Part shown: in pieces, positions 17,654 to 26,731 of the stretch | Layout of the letters: each line of letters starts with the position of its first letter | How positions within the stretch are numbered: position 1 is the stretch's first letter | Position numbers and translations under genes: made by a program | From: Chersky-840 sp035604715 | GTDB taxonomy: Bacteria > Actinomycetota > Acidimicrobiia > Acidimicrobiales > UBA8190 | Length of the DNA: 64,000 nucleotides | Assembly (NCBI GenBank): GCA_963731665.1 | Contig: CAVSWP010000008.1 | Span: 1,044,941-1,108,940 of the forward strand | Reading direction: 5' to 3' | Notes under the pieces: generated by a model | Databases searched by the model: none | Told to the model about the DNA's origin: nothing | Seen by the model: only the letters and a program-made list of their open reading frames with translations

Positions 17654-18040
17654 CTAGAACTCGGTGATTGCAGCGATGTCGCGCTGCAGCTGCTTGTATT
17701 CGGCTGAGCTCGTGATGGGCAGTAGCGACTTGAACTTCATCACCTTGCCCCGCACCTTGATCTTGCCCCGCAAGAACGCGGCGTTCGCACCGAGCTCACT
17801 CTTTTGGATCTTCATCGCATCGTCGTGCGCGGTCGTCAGCGTGATCTCGGGGTCATCTAGCAATCCGAGGCGGCTCTCGACGATCTTGCCGTTCTCGAGC
17901 AGCCAGTAGTACTCGATATCTCCGTCCGGACCGCCGGTCACCACATACTGCATCCGCGCCGAAACGCCGGGACGCTCAGGTTGAGATTCGGCCATCCTCC
18001 GCGTCTCATCGAGCCACTCCTGGCTCAACCACTTCCACAT
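17654..18040 (-). CDS. SCP2 sterol-binding-fold protein
   Basis: 128 residues, whole-domain length. It shows the SCP2 pattern: EYYWLLENGKIVESRLGLLDDPEITLTTAHDDAMKI followed by NAAFLRGKIKVRGKVMKFKSLLP, where the FLxGKIKVxGDxxKxxxL motif is typical. The domain forms a hydrophobic lipid- or acyl-binding tunnel. It is the first gene of a two-gene unit with the cyclase-ATPase protein, hinting that a lipid ligand may feed that signalling protein. That link is inference from the zero-bp junction. Confidence 0.85.
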   Translation of the reverse strand: MWKWLSQEWLDETRRMAESQPERPGVSARMQYVVTGGPDGDIEYYWLLENGKIVESRLGLLDDPEITLTTAHDDAMKIQKSELGANAAFLRGKIKVRGKVMKFKSLLPITSSAEYKQLQRDIAAITEF

Positions 18041-18579
18041 GTCGCTCTCCGGGATCAGTACAGCACCAAGCCGGTGAACAGAACCCTACTCTCCGTTGGC
18101 AGCGCACCGCACACCGCATCCCAACACCGTGCCTACGTCCATCCGACACGGTGTCCAGCGAGCCCGAATGGGGTGTCCCCGAACAGCATCTCCTGAACGA
18201 CGACGCCAAATACCCCCGATCGGCGGTTCGATGGTCGTATCTTGCCGTCCGACGGACCCTCGGTGCTGCCTATTGCGAGCGATGCTGAACGCATGAAACA
18301 GCCGCTCGGCACTGCCAGTCCAGCGAGCCCAAGATGAGCTGGGCGACGAGGAGAAATAGGGGTTCGGTATCACCCGCTATCGGATGTCCCGATGATGGCC
18401 TCGGACCGCTCGCACAGGGCGGCTACCGTTCGATCCTCATTTCGGCCGCTAGGCCAAAATCCACCCGATATCGCTCCGGGCGCTGGAGTCTCTCAGCATT
18501 CTGCGCTGCGGGGTTCCAGTAAGGCTCTCAAGGACTACCCCGCCGCACCACTCCGGCAGTAAGCCCCAATCCGTCCGCT
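18041..18579. other. Intergenic region without supported gene
   Basis: About 540 bp upstream of the SCP2-cyclase unit, with no open frame of recognisable family and no clear repeats. It presumably holds the unit's promoter. Confidence 0.45.
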
Positions 18580-18847
18580 TCACTGGTCAGTGATTTCGGT
18601 CGGCCGACCGCTCTCTCCCCGAGACCACTTCCTGCCGTCGACGTCGGTAAACCGAATCTCGAGTTCGGGATCGCCTTCGTAGGTCCGATCCTCAACCAAC
18701 CACAGACCAATCTCGACTGGCGTTTCCACGGTCGCTCCGGGTCCCAAGGCGTGCCATTCCCCATGCTGCTCCTTGGGCGAGTCTGGGGGACTTGTTGGCT
18801 CTCGTGCCAGGAGTTCTACATCGAAGATGGGAACAGGATTCGCATTG
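18580..18847 (-). pseudogene. Gene fragment cut by the IS1182-type element
   Basis: About 84 C-terminal residues look like real protein (PVPIFDVELLAREP, then EIGLWLVEDRTYEGDPELEIRFTDVDGRKWSRGESGRP), with an ending resembling actinobacterial proteins that finish in FTDxxGRxWxR. The insertion sequence starts at 18848. Rejoining the DNA across the element gives an in-frame TGA three codons before the junction and no start codon after it, so the gene was probably already broken before insertion. Confidence 0.5.
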
Positions 18848-20575
18848 GAGGCTGTCGCAGGAATCTTGACTATCCAGCCCACGTTTCGCGCCGCGCGACA
18901 CGATGCGATATGCCTGTCAACGTGCGAGACGGTGATCGTGACCAGCTCTGGCTGATGCCGCCGTCGGTGGCCGACTGGCTACCTGAGGGACATCTGGCGT
19001 GGTTCGTACTCGAGGTGGTGAAGGAGCTCGATCTCTCGGAGTTCTTCGCCACCTACCGCACAGACGGTCGCGGTGGCGCCACTTACAGTCCCGAATCGAT
19101 GCTCGCCGTGCTTCTCTATGCCTATTGCACCGGAGAGCGATCTTCGCGACATATAGAACGCCGGTGTCACGAAGACGTCGCCTATCGGGTCCTCGCGGCG
19201 AACCAGCACCCGGACCATGCCACCTTGGCCAGGTTCCGCCAGCGTCACGAGGGCGCAATCTGCGATCTGTTCGGGCAGATCCTGGGCCTCTGTGCGAAGG
19301 CGGGGTTGGTTGACACGGGCCTCGTGGCGATAGACGGCACCAAGATGGCCGCCGATGTCTCACCTCGTGCCAATCGCACAAAGAAGCAGCTCGCTGAAGA
19401 GATCTTAAAAGAGGCAGAGCGGATAGACGCCGAAGAAGACGAGCGCTTCGGAGACAAAAGGGGAGACGAGCTCCCCGAACCCTGGGCCCGTCCCCATGGC
19501 CGGCGCGAGCGCATCCGAGAGGCCCTTCGCCAGATCAACGAAGAGGCTCCCCGAGACTACGAGTCGAAGAGAGAAGTGCGGGTCGAGAAGGAGGCCGAAC
19601 TCGGCCACAAGCTTCCAGGACGGGCACCTGGTCCCACCTCCAGACGCTCGAAACGCCCCTTGGCTATCAACGTCACCGACCCCGATTCACGAGAGATGTG
19701 GACCACCGACAAGAGAACCGTCCAGGGATACAACGCCCAGGCGGCTGCCACCGCCGAGCAGATCTTGGTGGCAGCCGAGGTCACCAAGGCCGCATCGGAC
19801 TCGGTGAACTTCCTCCCCATTGCCCAGGCGACCAAGGACATGCTGGCCCAAGTGGGCACAGGGCCGGCGGAAAACATCGTGGCCGACGCAGGCTACTGGT
19901 CGACCGCCAACGCGACCGCCGACCTAGGGCCGAACCTCCTGATCAAGGTCAACAAGAGGGGCACCTTCAACCAAAGGCGTCCGATCTCCGAGGAGCGCCG
20001 CCTCGTGTTCGAAGAGATCCGGGCTGGAAAGCTCACTCGTCGCCAAGGCGCCGAGAAGCTGGGCATCTCCTCCAAGTACTTAGGCTACGCGTTCGCCAAT
20101 TACCTGAACGATCCGGAGCCTGAGGTCATCACTGACCCGCACCAGCGCCACGCCGTGATCGAACGAGTCGACCGAGGCGAGATCTCGATTCGTGAAGGGG
20201 CGCGCGAACTGGGCCCCTCATATCACAAGGCCCACGAACTCCTTCAGCGACATCGCCGTGGCCTGCCCGACCCCACACTTGCTCTGCTCGAGATGGAGGC
20301 CAAGCTGGAGAAGCCCGAAAACGATGCCCTCATGCGCAAGAGACAGACAGCCATCGAACCTGTCTTCGGCAACATCAAGTCCAATCGCGGGTATCGAAGG
20401 TTCGCGCGGCGCGGCCTGACAGCCGTCCAGAGCGAGTGGCGACTCATCTGCGCAACCCACAACGTGCTCAAGCTCTGGAGGGTGTCGATCCCCTGATAGG
20501 TCCGGTGGATCGATCCCTTTCCTCAAAGTCTCGAACACCCGTGACCTGCCCGTCCCGTGTTCCTGCGACAGCCTC
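18848..20575 (+). mobile_element. Complete IS1182-type insertion sequence
   Basis: 1728 bp. The termini are a perfect 15-bp inverted repeat, GAGGCTGTCGCAGGA (18848-18862) and TCCTGCGACAGCCTC (20561-20575). They are flanked by a 5-bp direct target duplication CATTG at 18843-18847 and 20576-20580. The intact duplication and open transposase frame indicate a fairly recent insertion. A 5' remnant of the same element lies at 2911-3185. Confidence 0.93.
18910..20496 (+). CDS. IS1182-family transposase
   Basis: 528 residues, intact. The N terminus reads PPSVADWLPEGHLAWFVLEVV (InsH/DUF772-type N-terminal domain), with GERSSRHIERRCHEDVAYRVLAAN and DHATLARFRQRH. The DDE core shows Asp in VAIDGTKMAADVS, Asp in NIVADAGYWS and Glu near the end in RQTAIEPVFGNIKSNRGYRRF. 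The ATG at 18910 is chosen because the remnant copy conserves it; the frame is open further upstream but outside the element. Confidence 0.93.
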   Translation: MPVNVRDGDRDQLWLMPPSVADWLPEGHLAWFVLEVVKELDLSEFFATYRTDGRGGATYSPESMLAVLLYAYCTGERSSRHIERRCHEDVAYRVLAANQHPDHATLARFRQRHEGAICDLFGQILGLCAKAGLVDTGLVAIDGTKMAADVSPRANRTKKQLAEEILKEAERIDAEEDERFGDKRGDELPEPWARPHGRRERIREALRQINEEAPRDYESKREVRVEKEAELGHKLPGRAPGPTSRRSKRPLAINVTDPDSREMWTTDKRTVQGYNAQAAATAEQILVAAEVTKAASDSVNFLPIAQATKDMLAQVGTGPAENIVADAGYWSTANATADLGPNLLIKVNKRGTFNQRRPISEERRLVFEEIRAGKLTRRQGAEKLGISSKYLGYAFANYLNDPEPEVITDPHQRHAVIERVDRGEISIREGARELGPSYHKAHELLQRHRRGLPDPTLALLEMEAKLEKPENDALMRKRQTAIEPVFGNIKSNRGYRRFARRGLTAVQSEWRLICATHNVLKLWRVSIP

Positions 20576-20580
20576 CATTG

Positions 20581-20899
20581 TGTATTCACACGTCGAAGCG
20601 GACTGCTGGACCATCGATCCCGAATAGCCCACCTTGTGGAAACAAGGCAGTGTCCGTCCACCAGACCGAGACCAGCGATGCGTATTCCATCCTCACGGTT
20701 CTCCTCGGCGTTTAAGCCAGGTGACAAAGCGACAGCAAGTCGGTCGAGGGTCGAGGGTTGGAGTACGCATCTTTGGGAACTCCTGACCGGACAGGTCGAT
20801 TGGCCTCGCCAAATGGGGCTTGACCTGCAAGAACGTTGTCGAAATGACAACGCTGTGGACCCTAGAGGACACCATTCAAACCCCCCTTTACCAGGGAAC
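20581..20899. other. Intergenic region without supported gene
   Basis: About 320 bp between the insertion sequence and the second double-HTH gene. No supported open frame or repeat. Confidence 0.4.
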
Positions 20900-21376
20900 A
20901 TGGGGATTCAGAGCGGTGTCACATGGCCTGATTTGATCAATCCGCGGGTCCGAACAGCCATCGGCGAGCTCTACGACCATGTCTTTGGTGAGTCCCGAGA
21001 CAGCGCAGCTATCAGGTGCCATCGTGTTCCGCCTGACAGATCGAGACAGGTTCAGCGCCGGCTCCCACCCGAGGAAATCGAGGAGCTCATCCATGGCTAC
21101 GTGGCCGGAGCGACGGCACTCGCATTGGCCGGCAGGCACTCGATTCACCGGACCACCGTCTTGGCCCTTCTCGAACGCCGCCAGGTGTCCAGGCGAGGGC
21201 GGGTGCTGACCCCTGATCACATTGAACGAGCGGTCTCTCTGTACGCGTCGGGTCTCTCCTGTGCCTCGATCGGCAAGGAGCTCCAGGTCAATCCCGAGAC
21301 GGTCCGCCAGGGCCTGTTGAAGGCCGGCGTGGCCATGCGCAGGCCCGGGCGCCCATCAGCCACAAAGGAGTCTTGA
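20900..21376 (+). CDS. Double helix-turn-helix DNA-binding protein B
   Basis: 158 residues from the ATG at 20900 (MGIQSGVTWPDLINP). Two HTH units in the C-terminal 105 residues, LPPEEIEELIHGYVAGATALALAGRHSIHRTTVLALLERR and TPDHIERAVSLYASGLSCASIGKELQVNPETVRQGLLKAG, align along their length with the protein at 13531-13968. The N-terminal 50 residues are less alike. There is no catalytic serine-recombinase domain. A longer upstream extension of the frame has no support. Likely a DNA-binding regulator of unknown target. Confidence 0.7.
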   Translation: MGIQSGVTWPDLINPRVRTAIGELYDHVFGESRDSAAIRCHRVPPDRSRQVQRRLPPEEIEELIHGYVAGATALALAGRHSIHRTTVLALLERRQVSRRGRVLTPDHIERAVSLYASGLSCASIGKELQVNPETVRQGLLKAGVAMRRPGRPSATKES

Positions 21377-21604
21377 GCCACCTCGATCGGCGATACCGGA
21401 CGACATCGGGGCACTGGACACTCCCCTACCCGCCCTCCTCCGGCGTTTCCGATCGGTCTATTCGCTGATAGTGGATGCGCGTGGAGGAGTGATCGGTCAC
21501 CGGATTAGGCCCTCATTCCGGTCCTCTCGGCGGCCTGTCCCCGGCATGTGCGAGCGGACCGATGTCTTCCGCGAACTCGCGTTTGCGCGCAACCCGTGCG
21601 CCCT

Positions 21605-22267
21605 TTAGAGGTTGGAGGTCGGTGCGACGAGGAAAATCACGACGTCCCACAGGACGTGGCTTACGATGAGCGATTCCACGTCGACGCCGGCCGCCGCCAG
21701 CACCGACCAGTAGGCGCCAGCCACCCCTGCTGCCCCCACCAGGGTGGGATTGCCCGATGCGAGGTGGACCCCAGCGTAGGCAGCAGAGGCCAGCGCGGCA
21801 CCCGCCCACCGACCCCGGCGGCGTGATAGCCGTTCCTGCAGGAACCCTCGCCAGAACAGTTCCTCGGCGGGTCCGATCACCGCCGCCAGGCGAGCCGCGA
21901 TGACCCGCTCGTCTTGGTCTGAGCGCAGATCGTAGATGGCGTCGATGTCGCCGGCGCCGTCGGGCATGATCCGCCGCGCCATGAGGTCGCCGACCTGGAA
22001 GATGGCGTAGAGGCCACCGGCGATGGCGGCACCTTGGAGCAGGTGCCGCGGCTGGGGGCGCACATGGCGCAGCTCGGGCCGGCGGGCGAGGGCCACAGAC
22101 CCGAGCACGGCGCCGGTAGCGGTCATACGCCTCCAGAACGATGACTTCGGGCCTCGGAAGGTCAAAGCAAAGCAGGCGGCTGCCAGCCCCAGCGCAGCAA
22201 CCGCTTCGGCGTCCAAGCGAACGCGGACGTCTGAGTCGGGTGGGGGTGCCACGGCGGCTTCCGTCAT
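21605..22267 (-). CDS. CPBP-family intramembrane protease
   Basis: 220 residues with several hydrophobic segments. The CPBP (Abi) motifs are present: PAEELFWRGFLQERL (EExxxR), a His in YAGVHLASGNP and the late HVLWDVV, which together supply the putative active-site Glu and His residues. Its ATG overlaps the stop codon of the upstream fusion gene (ATGA at 22264-22267), so translation is probably coupled. Family members process prenylated or membrane substrates. Here it may act on, or be linked to, a prenyl-lipid pathway; that is inference from the operon. Confidence 0.85.
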   Translation of the reverse strand: MTEAAVAPPPDSDVRVRLDAEAVAALGLAAACFALTFRGPKSSFWRRMTATGAVLGSVALARRPELRHVRPQPRHLLQGAAIAGGLYAIFQVGDLMARRIMPDGAGDIDAIYDLRSDQDERVIAARLAAVIGPAEELFWRGFLQERLSRRRGRWAGAALASAAYAGVHLASGNPTLVGAAGVAGAYWSVLAAAGVDVESLIVSHVLWDVVIFLVAPTSNL

Positions 22268-24285
22268 GCAGCCGTGGCGGCAAGCCCCGCCACCAGCAGC
22301 GCCCCGAAGACGGCGTAGAGCTGGGCGGTGGCGAGGTCAATGGTAGCGAGGCTGCGCCGATCGCCGCGGGCGCCGAGCTCGGCGGCCCTGACGACCTTGA
22401 CGAAGAACGGCAGTGACAGCACGGCGGCGATCGCGTCCGTGGGTACGGCGTCGGCCAGCACGGCACAGACCAGTGCGATGTACGCGCCGAGCACCAGGCC
22501 GATGTACGCGAGGTGCGCCCAGCGCCCACCGACGCGGATCGACAAAGTAGTGATGCCCACTCGGGCGTCGTCGGCGATGTCGCGCCACTCGTTGCCCTGG
22601 AGGATGGCGGTCACCAGGCAGCCGACGGGCATGCTCACGGCGAGGGCGGCGAGTGAAAGTCGGCCGGTGACGACGTAGTAGCCGCCCTCCACCATGAGGG
22701 GGCCCATGAGGACGAACACCACGGGCAGCCCCCACCCCCGGTACTTGAGGCGCAGGGGCGGGGCCGTGTAGCCCACGCCGCCGAGGAGGCCGATCGCTCC
22801 GAGCGCCGCCACGGGCCAGCCCCGCTCCGCGATCATCCAGCCGCCGAGCCCCGTGGCGACACCCAGAGCAACGGCGGCATAGACAAGGGCCTCGCGCTCG
22901 CTGACGCGCCCCTTTAGAATCGCCAAGCTGGCCCGGGGTGAGGTGATGGAGTCAGCGCCGCTCCGGACGTCGTAGACCTCGTTGATCACGTTGGTGCCGA
23001 CTTGGAGCAGGACGGAGGCAACCAAGGCGGCCGCCGCCAGGGTCCAGCGGATGTGCCCAACGCCGGCAGCCAGAGCGATGGCAGCCGCGACCGGGATGGA
23101 GCTGGCCCCAAGGCTGAACGGGCGGGTCAGCTCCCACCACGCCGACAGCCGGCGCCCGAGGGCGCTGGGTGCAGCGGACACTCGCCCCTGACGAGCTACA
23201 GGTCTTGCATCACCACCTGAAACACCGAGACGAGGGGCGACCGTGGCGTCCACCGCACCCGGCGGCGGCGGACGTTCGGTCCCGGCGAATGCGACGGCGG
23301 CAGCCAGGACGCCGGCCACCTGGTCGTCCTCCTGGACGACGGGCTGGAGCAACGGGCGATCGAGGCCCACCCGGTGGTAGTCCCATGCCCGGGCGGCGAC
23401 GTCGTCGACCGTGCCGCACAGGATGAAGGCGTCCACGAGTTCGTCGGGCAGCAAGCTGGCGGCACGGTGATACTCCTCGGCCCGCCAGGCCTCGGCCACG
23501 TCGTCGCGAAACTGTCGGGGCAGCCCGGCCCGCTCGAGCGACAGGTCGGACAGCACGCTCATCATGTAGATGACAAACGGCTCACGCTTGGCCCGGTTCA
23601 GGGCGTCGCGCCGACTGGGTGCAACCACGCTGAGCAGGTAGCCCGCGGTCTTGACGGTGCCGGGGGGCCGACCGGCGGACGCCTCCGCCGCCCGTAGGCG
23701 AGCCAGGATCCCCGTGAGGCTCGGTAGCGACTCTGCCGGGCGCGCCAGGTACCCGTCTGCCAGGCGCCCTGCCAGCTCCACCATGGAAGACCGGTAGCCG
23801 GCAACGTAGATGGGCACGTGGTGCACCGGTGGGAACATCGGCGCCAATTCCGGCACCCCGGGTGCCTGGGCTGGGAGCCGCTCGCCCCGCCACAGCGCCC
23901 GCATGATCTCCATGGCCTGCTCCAACTGGCCGATCGAGCCTTCGGGACTATAGGCAACACCCATCTGGGCGAGCCGAAGCGGGAGGCCGGTCCCGAGAGC
24001 GCACACGACGCGTCCGGGTGCCATCTCGTCGAGAGCGCTCACCGTCATGGCGGTAAGCACAGGGTGGCGGGTCAGGGGCGTGACGGCCCCGAGCGCAACC
24101 CCGATGCGCGGAACGTGGCTGGCCACAGCCGCCGCATACGAGACGGCATCGCGCTCGAAGTAGCTCTCGTGGAACCACACGGAGTCGAGCCCAGCGGCCT
24201 CCGCCTGGTGTGTCCACGCGACGACGTCGTCCACAGAACCGCGGGCAGCCAGTCCCAGGCCTACCGGGCGGGCCAGCTCAGGCAC
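22264..24285 (-). CDS. Fused LLM (F420-type) oxidoreductase-UbiA prenyltransferase
   Basis: 673 residues in one frame. Residues 1 to about 325 are an LLM-class oxidoreductase barrel (GLAARGSVDDVVAWTHQAEAAGLDSVWFHE; ALDEMAPGRVVCALGTG; HHVPIYVAGYRSSM). After a Pro/Ala-rich linker (336-375), residues 385-673 are a UbiA/MenA-type membrane prenyltransferase. It opens LTRPFSLGASSIPVA and carries the first Asp-rich motif N435-EVYDVRSGAD445 and the second NEWRDIADD (565-573), with about eight hydrophobic segments. A GTG start follows AGGAGG by 5 nt. It overlaps the CPBP gene by 4 nt and is divergent from a UbiE-type methyltransferase. A menaquinone-like or other prenylated product is likely. The fusion couples an oxidoreductase to prenyl transfer. 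Confidence 0.9.
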   Translation of the reverse strand: MPELARPVGLGLAARGSVDDVVAWTHQAEAAGLDSVWFHESYFERDAVSYAAAVASHVPRIGVALGAVTPLTRHPVLTAMTVSALDEMAPGRVVCALGTGLPLRLAQMGVAYSPEGSIGQLEQAMEIMRALWRGERLPAQAPGVPELAPMFPPVHHVPIYVAGYRSSMVELAGRLADGYLARPAESLPSLTGILARLRAAEASAGRPPGTVKTAGYLLSVVAPSRRDALNRAKREPFVIYMMSVLSDLSLERAGLPRQFRDDVAEAWRAEEYHRAASLLPDELVDAFILCGTVDDVAARAWDYHRVGLDRPLLQPVVQEDDQVAGVLAAAVAFAGTERPPPPGAVDATVAPRLGVSGGDARPVARQGRVSAAPSALGRRLSAWWELTRPFSLGASSIPVAAAIALAAGVGHIRWTLAAAALVASVLLQVGTNVINEVYDVRSGADSITSPRASLAILKGRVSEREALVYAAVALGVATGLGGWMIAERGWPVAALGAIGLLGGVGYTAPPLRLKYRGWGLPVVFVLMGPLMVEGGYYVVTGRLSLAALAVSMPVGCLVTAILQGNEWRDIADDARVGITTLSIRVGGRWAHLAYIGLVLGAYIALVCAVLADAVPTDAIAAVLSLPFFVKVVRAAELGARGDRRSLATIDLATAQLYAVFGALLVAGLAATAA

Positions 24286-24350
24286 CTCGCCTCCTCGATC
24301 TCATCGTCGCCGCAGCCTAGGAGGTTCGGCCGGGCTGCCAGGATGCGGAC

Positions 24351-25040
24351 GTGGAGTTCGATCCCCTCGCCCCCGGCCCAGCCCGTGACAGAGCCGTCCG
24401 CCAGATGTTCGACCGCATCGCCCGCCGCTACGACCGAGTGAACAGCCTCTTGACCTTCGGCATGGACCGAGGCTGGCGACGACGGGCAGCGGCCTCCCTC
24501 GGCCTGGCGCCAGGATCGCTGGTGCTAGACGTGGGTTGCGGCACCGGTGGCTTCTTGCGCGAGCTGGAGGCGGCCGGCTACCGGTGCGTCGGGTTTGACA
24601 TCTCCGAAGGCATGCTGCGCGCTGGCGGGCCAGGCCCCCGTGTGGCCTTGGCCGACGGACTCCGCCTACCGGTGCCGGATGCGGCGGCGGACGGCGCAAC
24701 GTGTGGCTTCGCCCTGCGCAACGTTATCGACCCGGCAGCGCTCTTTATCGAGCTGGCTCGCGTGCTTCGCCCCGGGGGCCGATTCGCTCTCTTGGAGGTG
24801 GCAGAGCCGTCGTGGCAGCCGGCGCGGCTGATACACCACGTGTACTTCCATCGGGTGGTGCCGGCGGTTGGCGGAGCGCTTTCCGATCGGCAGGCCTATC
24901 GGTACCTGCCGGCGTCGAGTTCCTTGCTGCCTCCTCCCGTCCGTCTCGAAGCGATGGTGCTCGACGCGGGTTTCACCCACTACTGCCGCAGTCTGGTGGG
25001 GCTGGGAGCGGCCCAACTACTCGTCGCCACCCGCGCGTGA
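24351..25040 (+). CDS. UbiE/MenG-like methyltransferase
   Basis: 229 residues. It shows the UbiE/COQ5 signatures: VRQMFDRIARRYDRVNSLLTFGMDRGWRRRA, SAM-binding VLDVGCGTGGFL and GFALRNVIDPAALFIELARVLRPGGRFALLEVAEP. These match demethylmenaquinone C-methyltransferases, with length typical. GTG start. It is divergent from the LLM-UbiA fusion gene with only 65 bp between starts, so one control region could serve both. It probably methylates the prenylated quinone or a related product of that pathway, which is inference. Confidence 0.85.
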   Translation: MEFDPLAPGPARDRAVRQMFDRIARRYDRVNSLLTFGMDRGWRRRAAASLGLAPGSLVLDVGCGTGGFLRELEAAGYRCVGFDISEGMLRAGGPGPRVALADGLRLPVPDAAADGATCGFALRNVIDPAALFIELARVLRPGGRFALLEVAEPSWQPARLIHHVYFHRVVPAVGGALSDRQAYRYLPASSSLLPPPVRLEAMVLDAGFTHYCRSLVGLGAAQLLVATRA

Positions 25041-25423
25041 CAATCGCACGGTGAGGCTGTCAGGGCCTGGGCCGAGCGCGAAGAGGACGGTCGTTTCAAC
25101 CAAGCCTGAATGGGCGATCGAGAAGACGAGAAGAGCCGGCGTGCATTTGCTGGACAGGCCGCCGCCTTGTTTCGCCCGGGAAGTGCCTGATGTCGGCAAC
25201 CCGCCCCTGAGGCCGAACAGCGCGCTATTCGCGGTTCCGAGCGGTCCCGGTCGGGGGCTTGCTGAGCCAGTCTCAACCGGGGGGCGCAGGAGCCGGCAGT
25301 TGCGCGTGGTTCAGGACGTACGGAGCATCCGCCCCAGTCCGGGTGTTCTGAAATTCCTAACCGCGTCAAGGGGGCGTAGCCTCGTCTTCTGAGCGGGCCA
25401 GCGCGGGGCGCCTATGGTGACCC
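25041..25423. other. Intergenic region without supported gene
   Basis: About 380 bp between the methyltransferase gene and the 3' end of the IS110 transposase gene. It probably includes the element's non-coding end. No convincing frame. Confidence 0.4.
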
Positions 25424-26731
25424 CTATCTCGTTGGCTCGCTCACCGCGTCAGGGATGCGAGACCGTCGGCGAGCAGCGGGTGGGATCGAGTAGCGCTTGG
25501 CGATGATCGCCCTGGCCACTTCGCTGTCGACGGGAGTGCCGTCGACATCTCGCACCACGTAGAGCTCGCCCGAGCGCATGCAGGCGGCGATCCGGGTGAC
25601 AAGGGTCGTGGCCAGGTGACAGATCGCCGAGTAGTGATGCAGCCGGCGCTCCATGATCAGCCGGTAGTACTTGGCGGCCAGCTGGGGATCTTGGTGACGA
25701 GCCCGCTCGGCGGCGAGGAACAGATCACGGCGCAGGCCGGGGTCTCCTTGTTTGGTGATGCCGGGTCGGGTCTCGGTGAAGCCCGACTGGTTCACACCGG
25801 GCACCATCCCCGAGAACGAGCGGACGGCCGCCAGGTTGGCGAAGCGCGTCGCATCGCCCAGGCGCCCGGCGATCCCCGCCGAGAGCACCGGGCCGACACC
25901 GGGCGCCGAGCGCACGATGCCCTTGGGGTCGGCCACCTGGTAGAGCTCGGCGATGCGACCATCGAGCCGTTCGATCTCGACATCGAGCTGACCGATGAGC
26001 CGGACCTCCTGGGCGAGGTCCCAGGCCAGCTCGTCGAAGTCGAGACCTCCGCCTGTCCACAAGGTGACGGCTTCTGTCGCCGCCTCGAGGAGCCCAGCGG
26101 CGTACTCGGCACCCAGGTGGCCCCCGCTCGTCTTTCTCACCAGGTCGGTGAGCCGGGAAAGGCCCAGCCGACGCAGGGTTTTCGGGTTCCCGTAGCGCTC
26201 GAGGACCACGGCGGAGGTCTTGGTCCCCCGGCTCCCGAGCGCCTCGTTGTAGGCCGGGCCCAAGAGGTCCAACATGGCATCGATGCGCTGGTGACACGCC
26301 CGACGCTGGTCCACGATGTCCACTCGCCGACGCACCGCTCGCTTGAGCGGCTCAGCGGGCCCGAGCCCGCTCACCTCTGTGAGCCCCTCGGGATGAAGAA
26401 GCGGCACACGCGAGAGCACGAGCGAGTCGAGCCGGTCGTTCTTGGTGTGCTTCTTGTAGTAGTTGCGCAGGTCCGCCGACTGCTCGGGGGCGATCATCAC
26501 CACCTTGGCCCCGGTGGCCTGGAAGTGCGCAGCCACGACCACCCACGCACTGCGGGTGGGCTCCATCACCACCGTCAGCTCCGATGCAGGTCCAACCGCC
26601 GCGCTCAGGGCCGCCAGGTCATGAGGATGGCTCGTGAAGCGCCGACGTGACCAGATCACCTCTCCCCGGTCGTTGCTCAAGGTGGCGACGTGCGCAGCCC
26701 GCACGGCCAGGTCGACTCCCAATGTGCTCAC
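25424..26731 (-). CDS. IS110-family transposase
   Basis: 435 residues. The N-terminal RuvC-like DEDD domain is visible: Asp in LGVDLAVRAAH, Glu in TVVMEPTRSAW, then Asp residues in KKHTKNDRLDSLVL. The C-terminal Transposase_20 domain has GIVRSAPGVGPVLSAGIAGRLG and FSGMVPGVNQSG with its conserved Ser. GTG start at 26731. The frame is intact. The long non-coding stretch upstream is where IS110-group elements carry their guide RNA. Confidence 0.9.
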   Translation of the reverse strand: MSTLGVDLAVRAAHVATLSNDRGEVIWSRRRFTSHPHDLAALSAAVGPASELTVVMEPTRSAWVVVAAHFQATGAKVVMIAPEQSADLRNYYKKHTKNDRLDSLVLSRVPLLHPEGLTEVSGLGPAEPLKRAVRRRVDIVDQRRACHQRIDAMLDLLGPAYNEALGSRGTKTSAVVLERYGNPKTLRRLGLSRLTDLVRKTSGGHLGAEYAAGLLEAATEAVTLWTGGGLDFDELAWDLAQEVRLIGQLDVEIERLDGRIAELYQVADPKGIVRSAPGVGPVLSAGIAGRLGDATRFANLAAVRSFSGMVPGVNQSGFTETRPGITKQGDPGLRRDLFLAAERARHQDPQLAAKYYRLIMERRLHHYSAICHLATTLVTRIAACMRSGELYVVRDVDGTPVDSEVARAIIAKRYSIPPAARRRSRIPDAVSEPTR

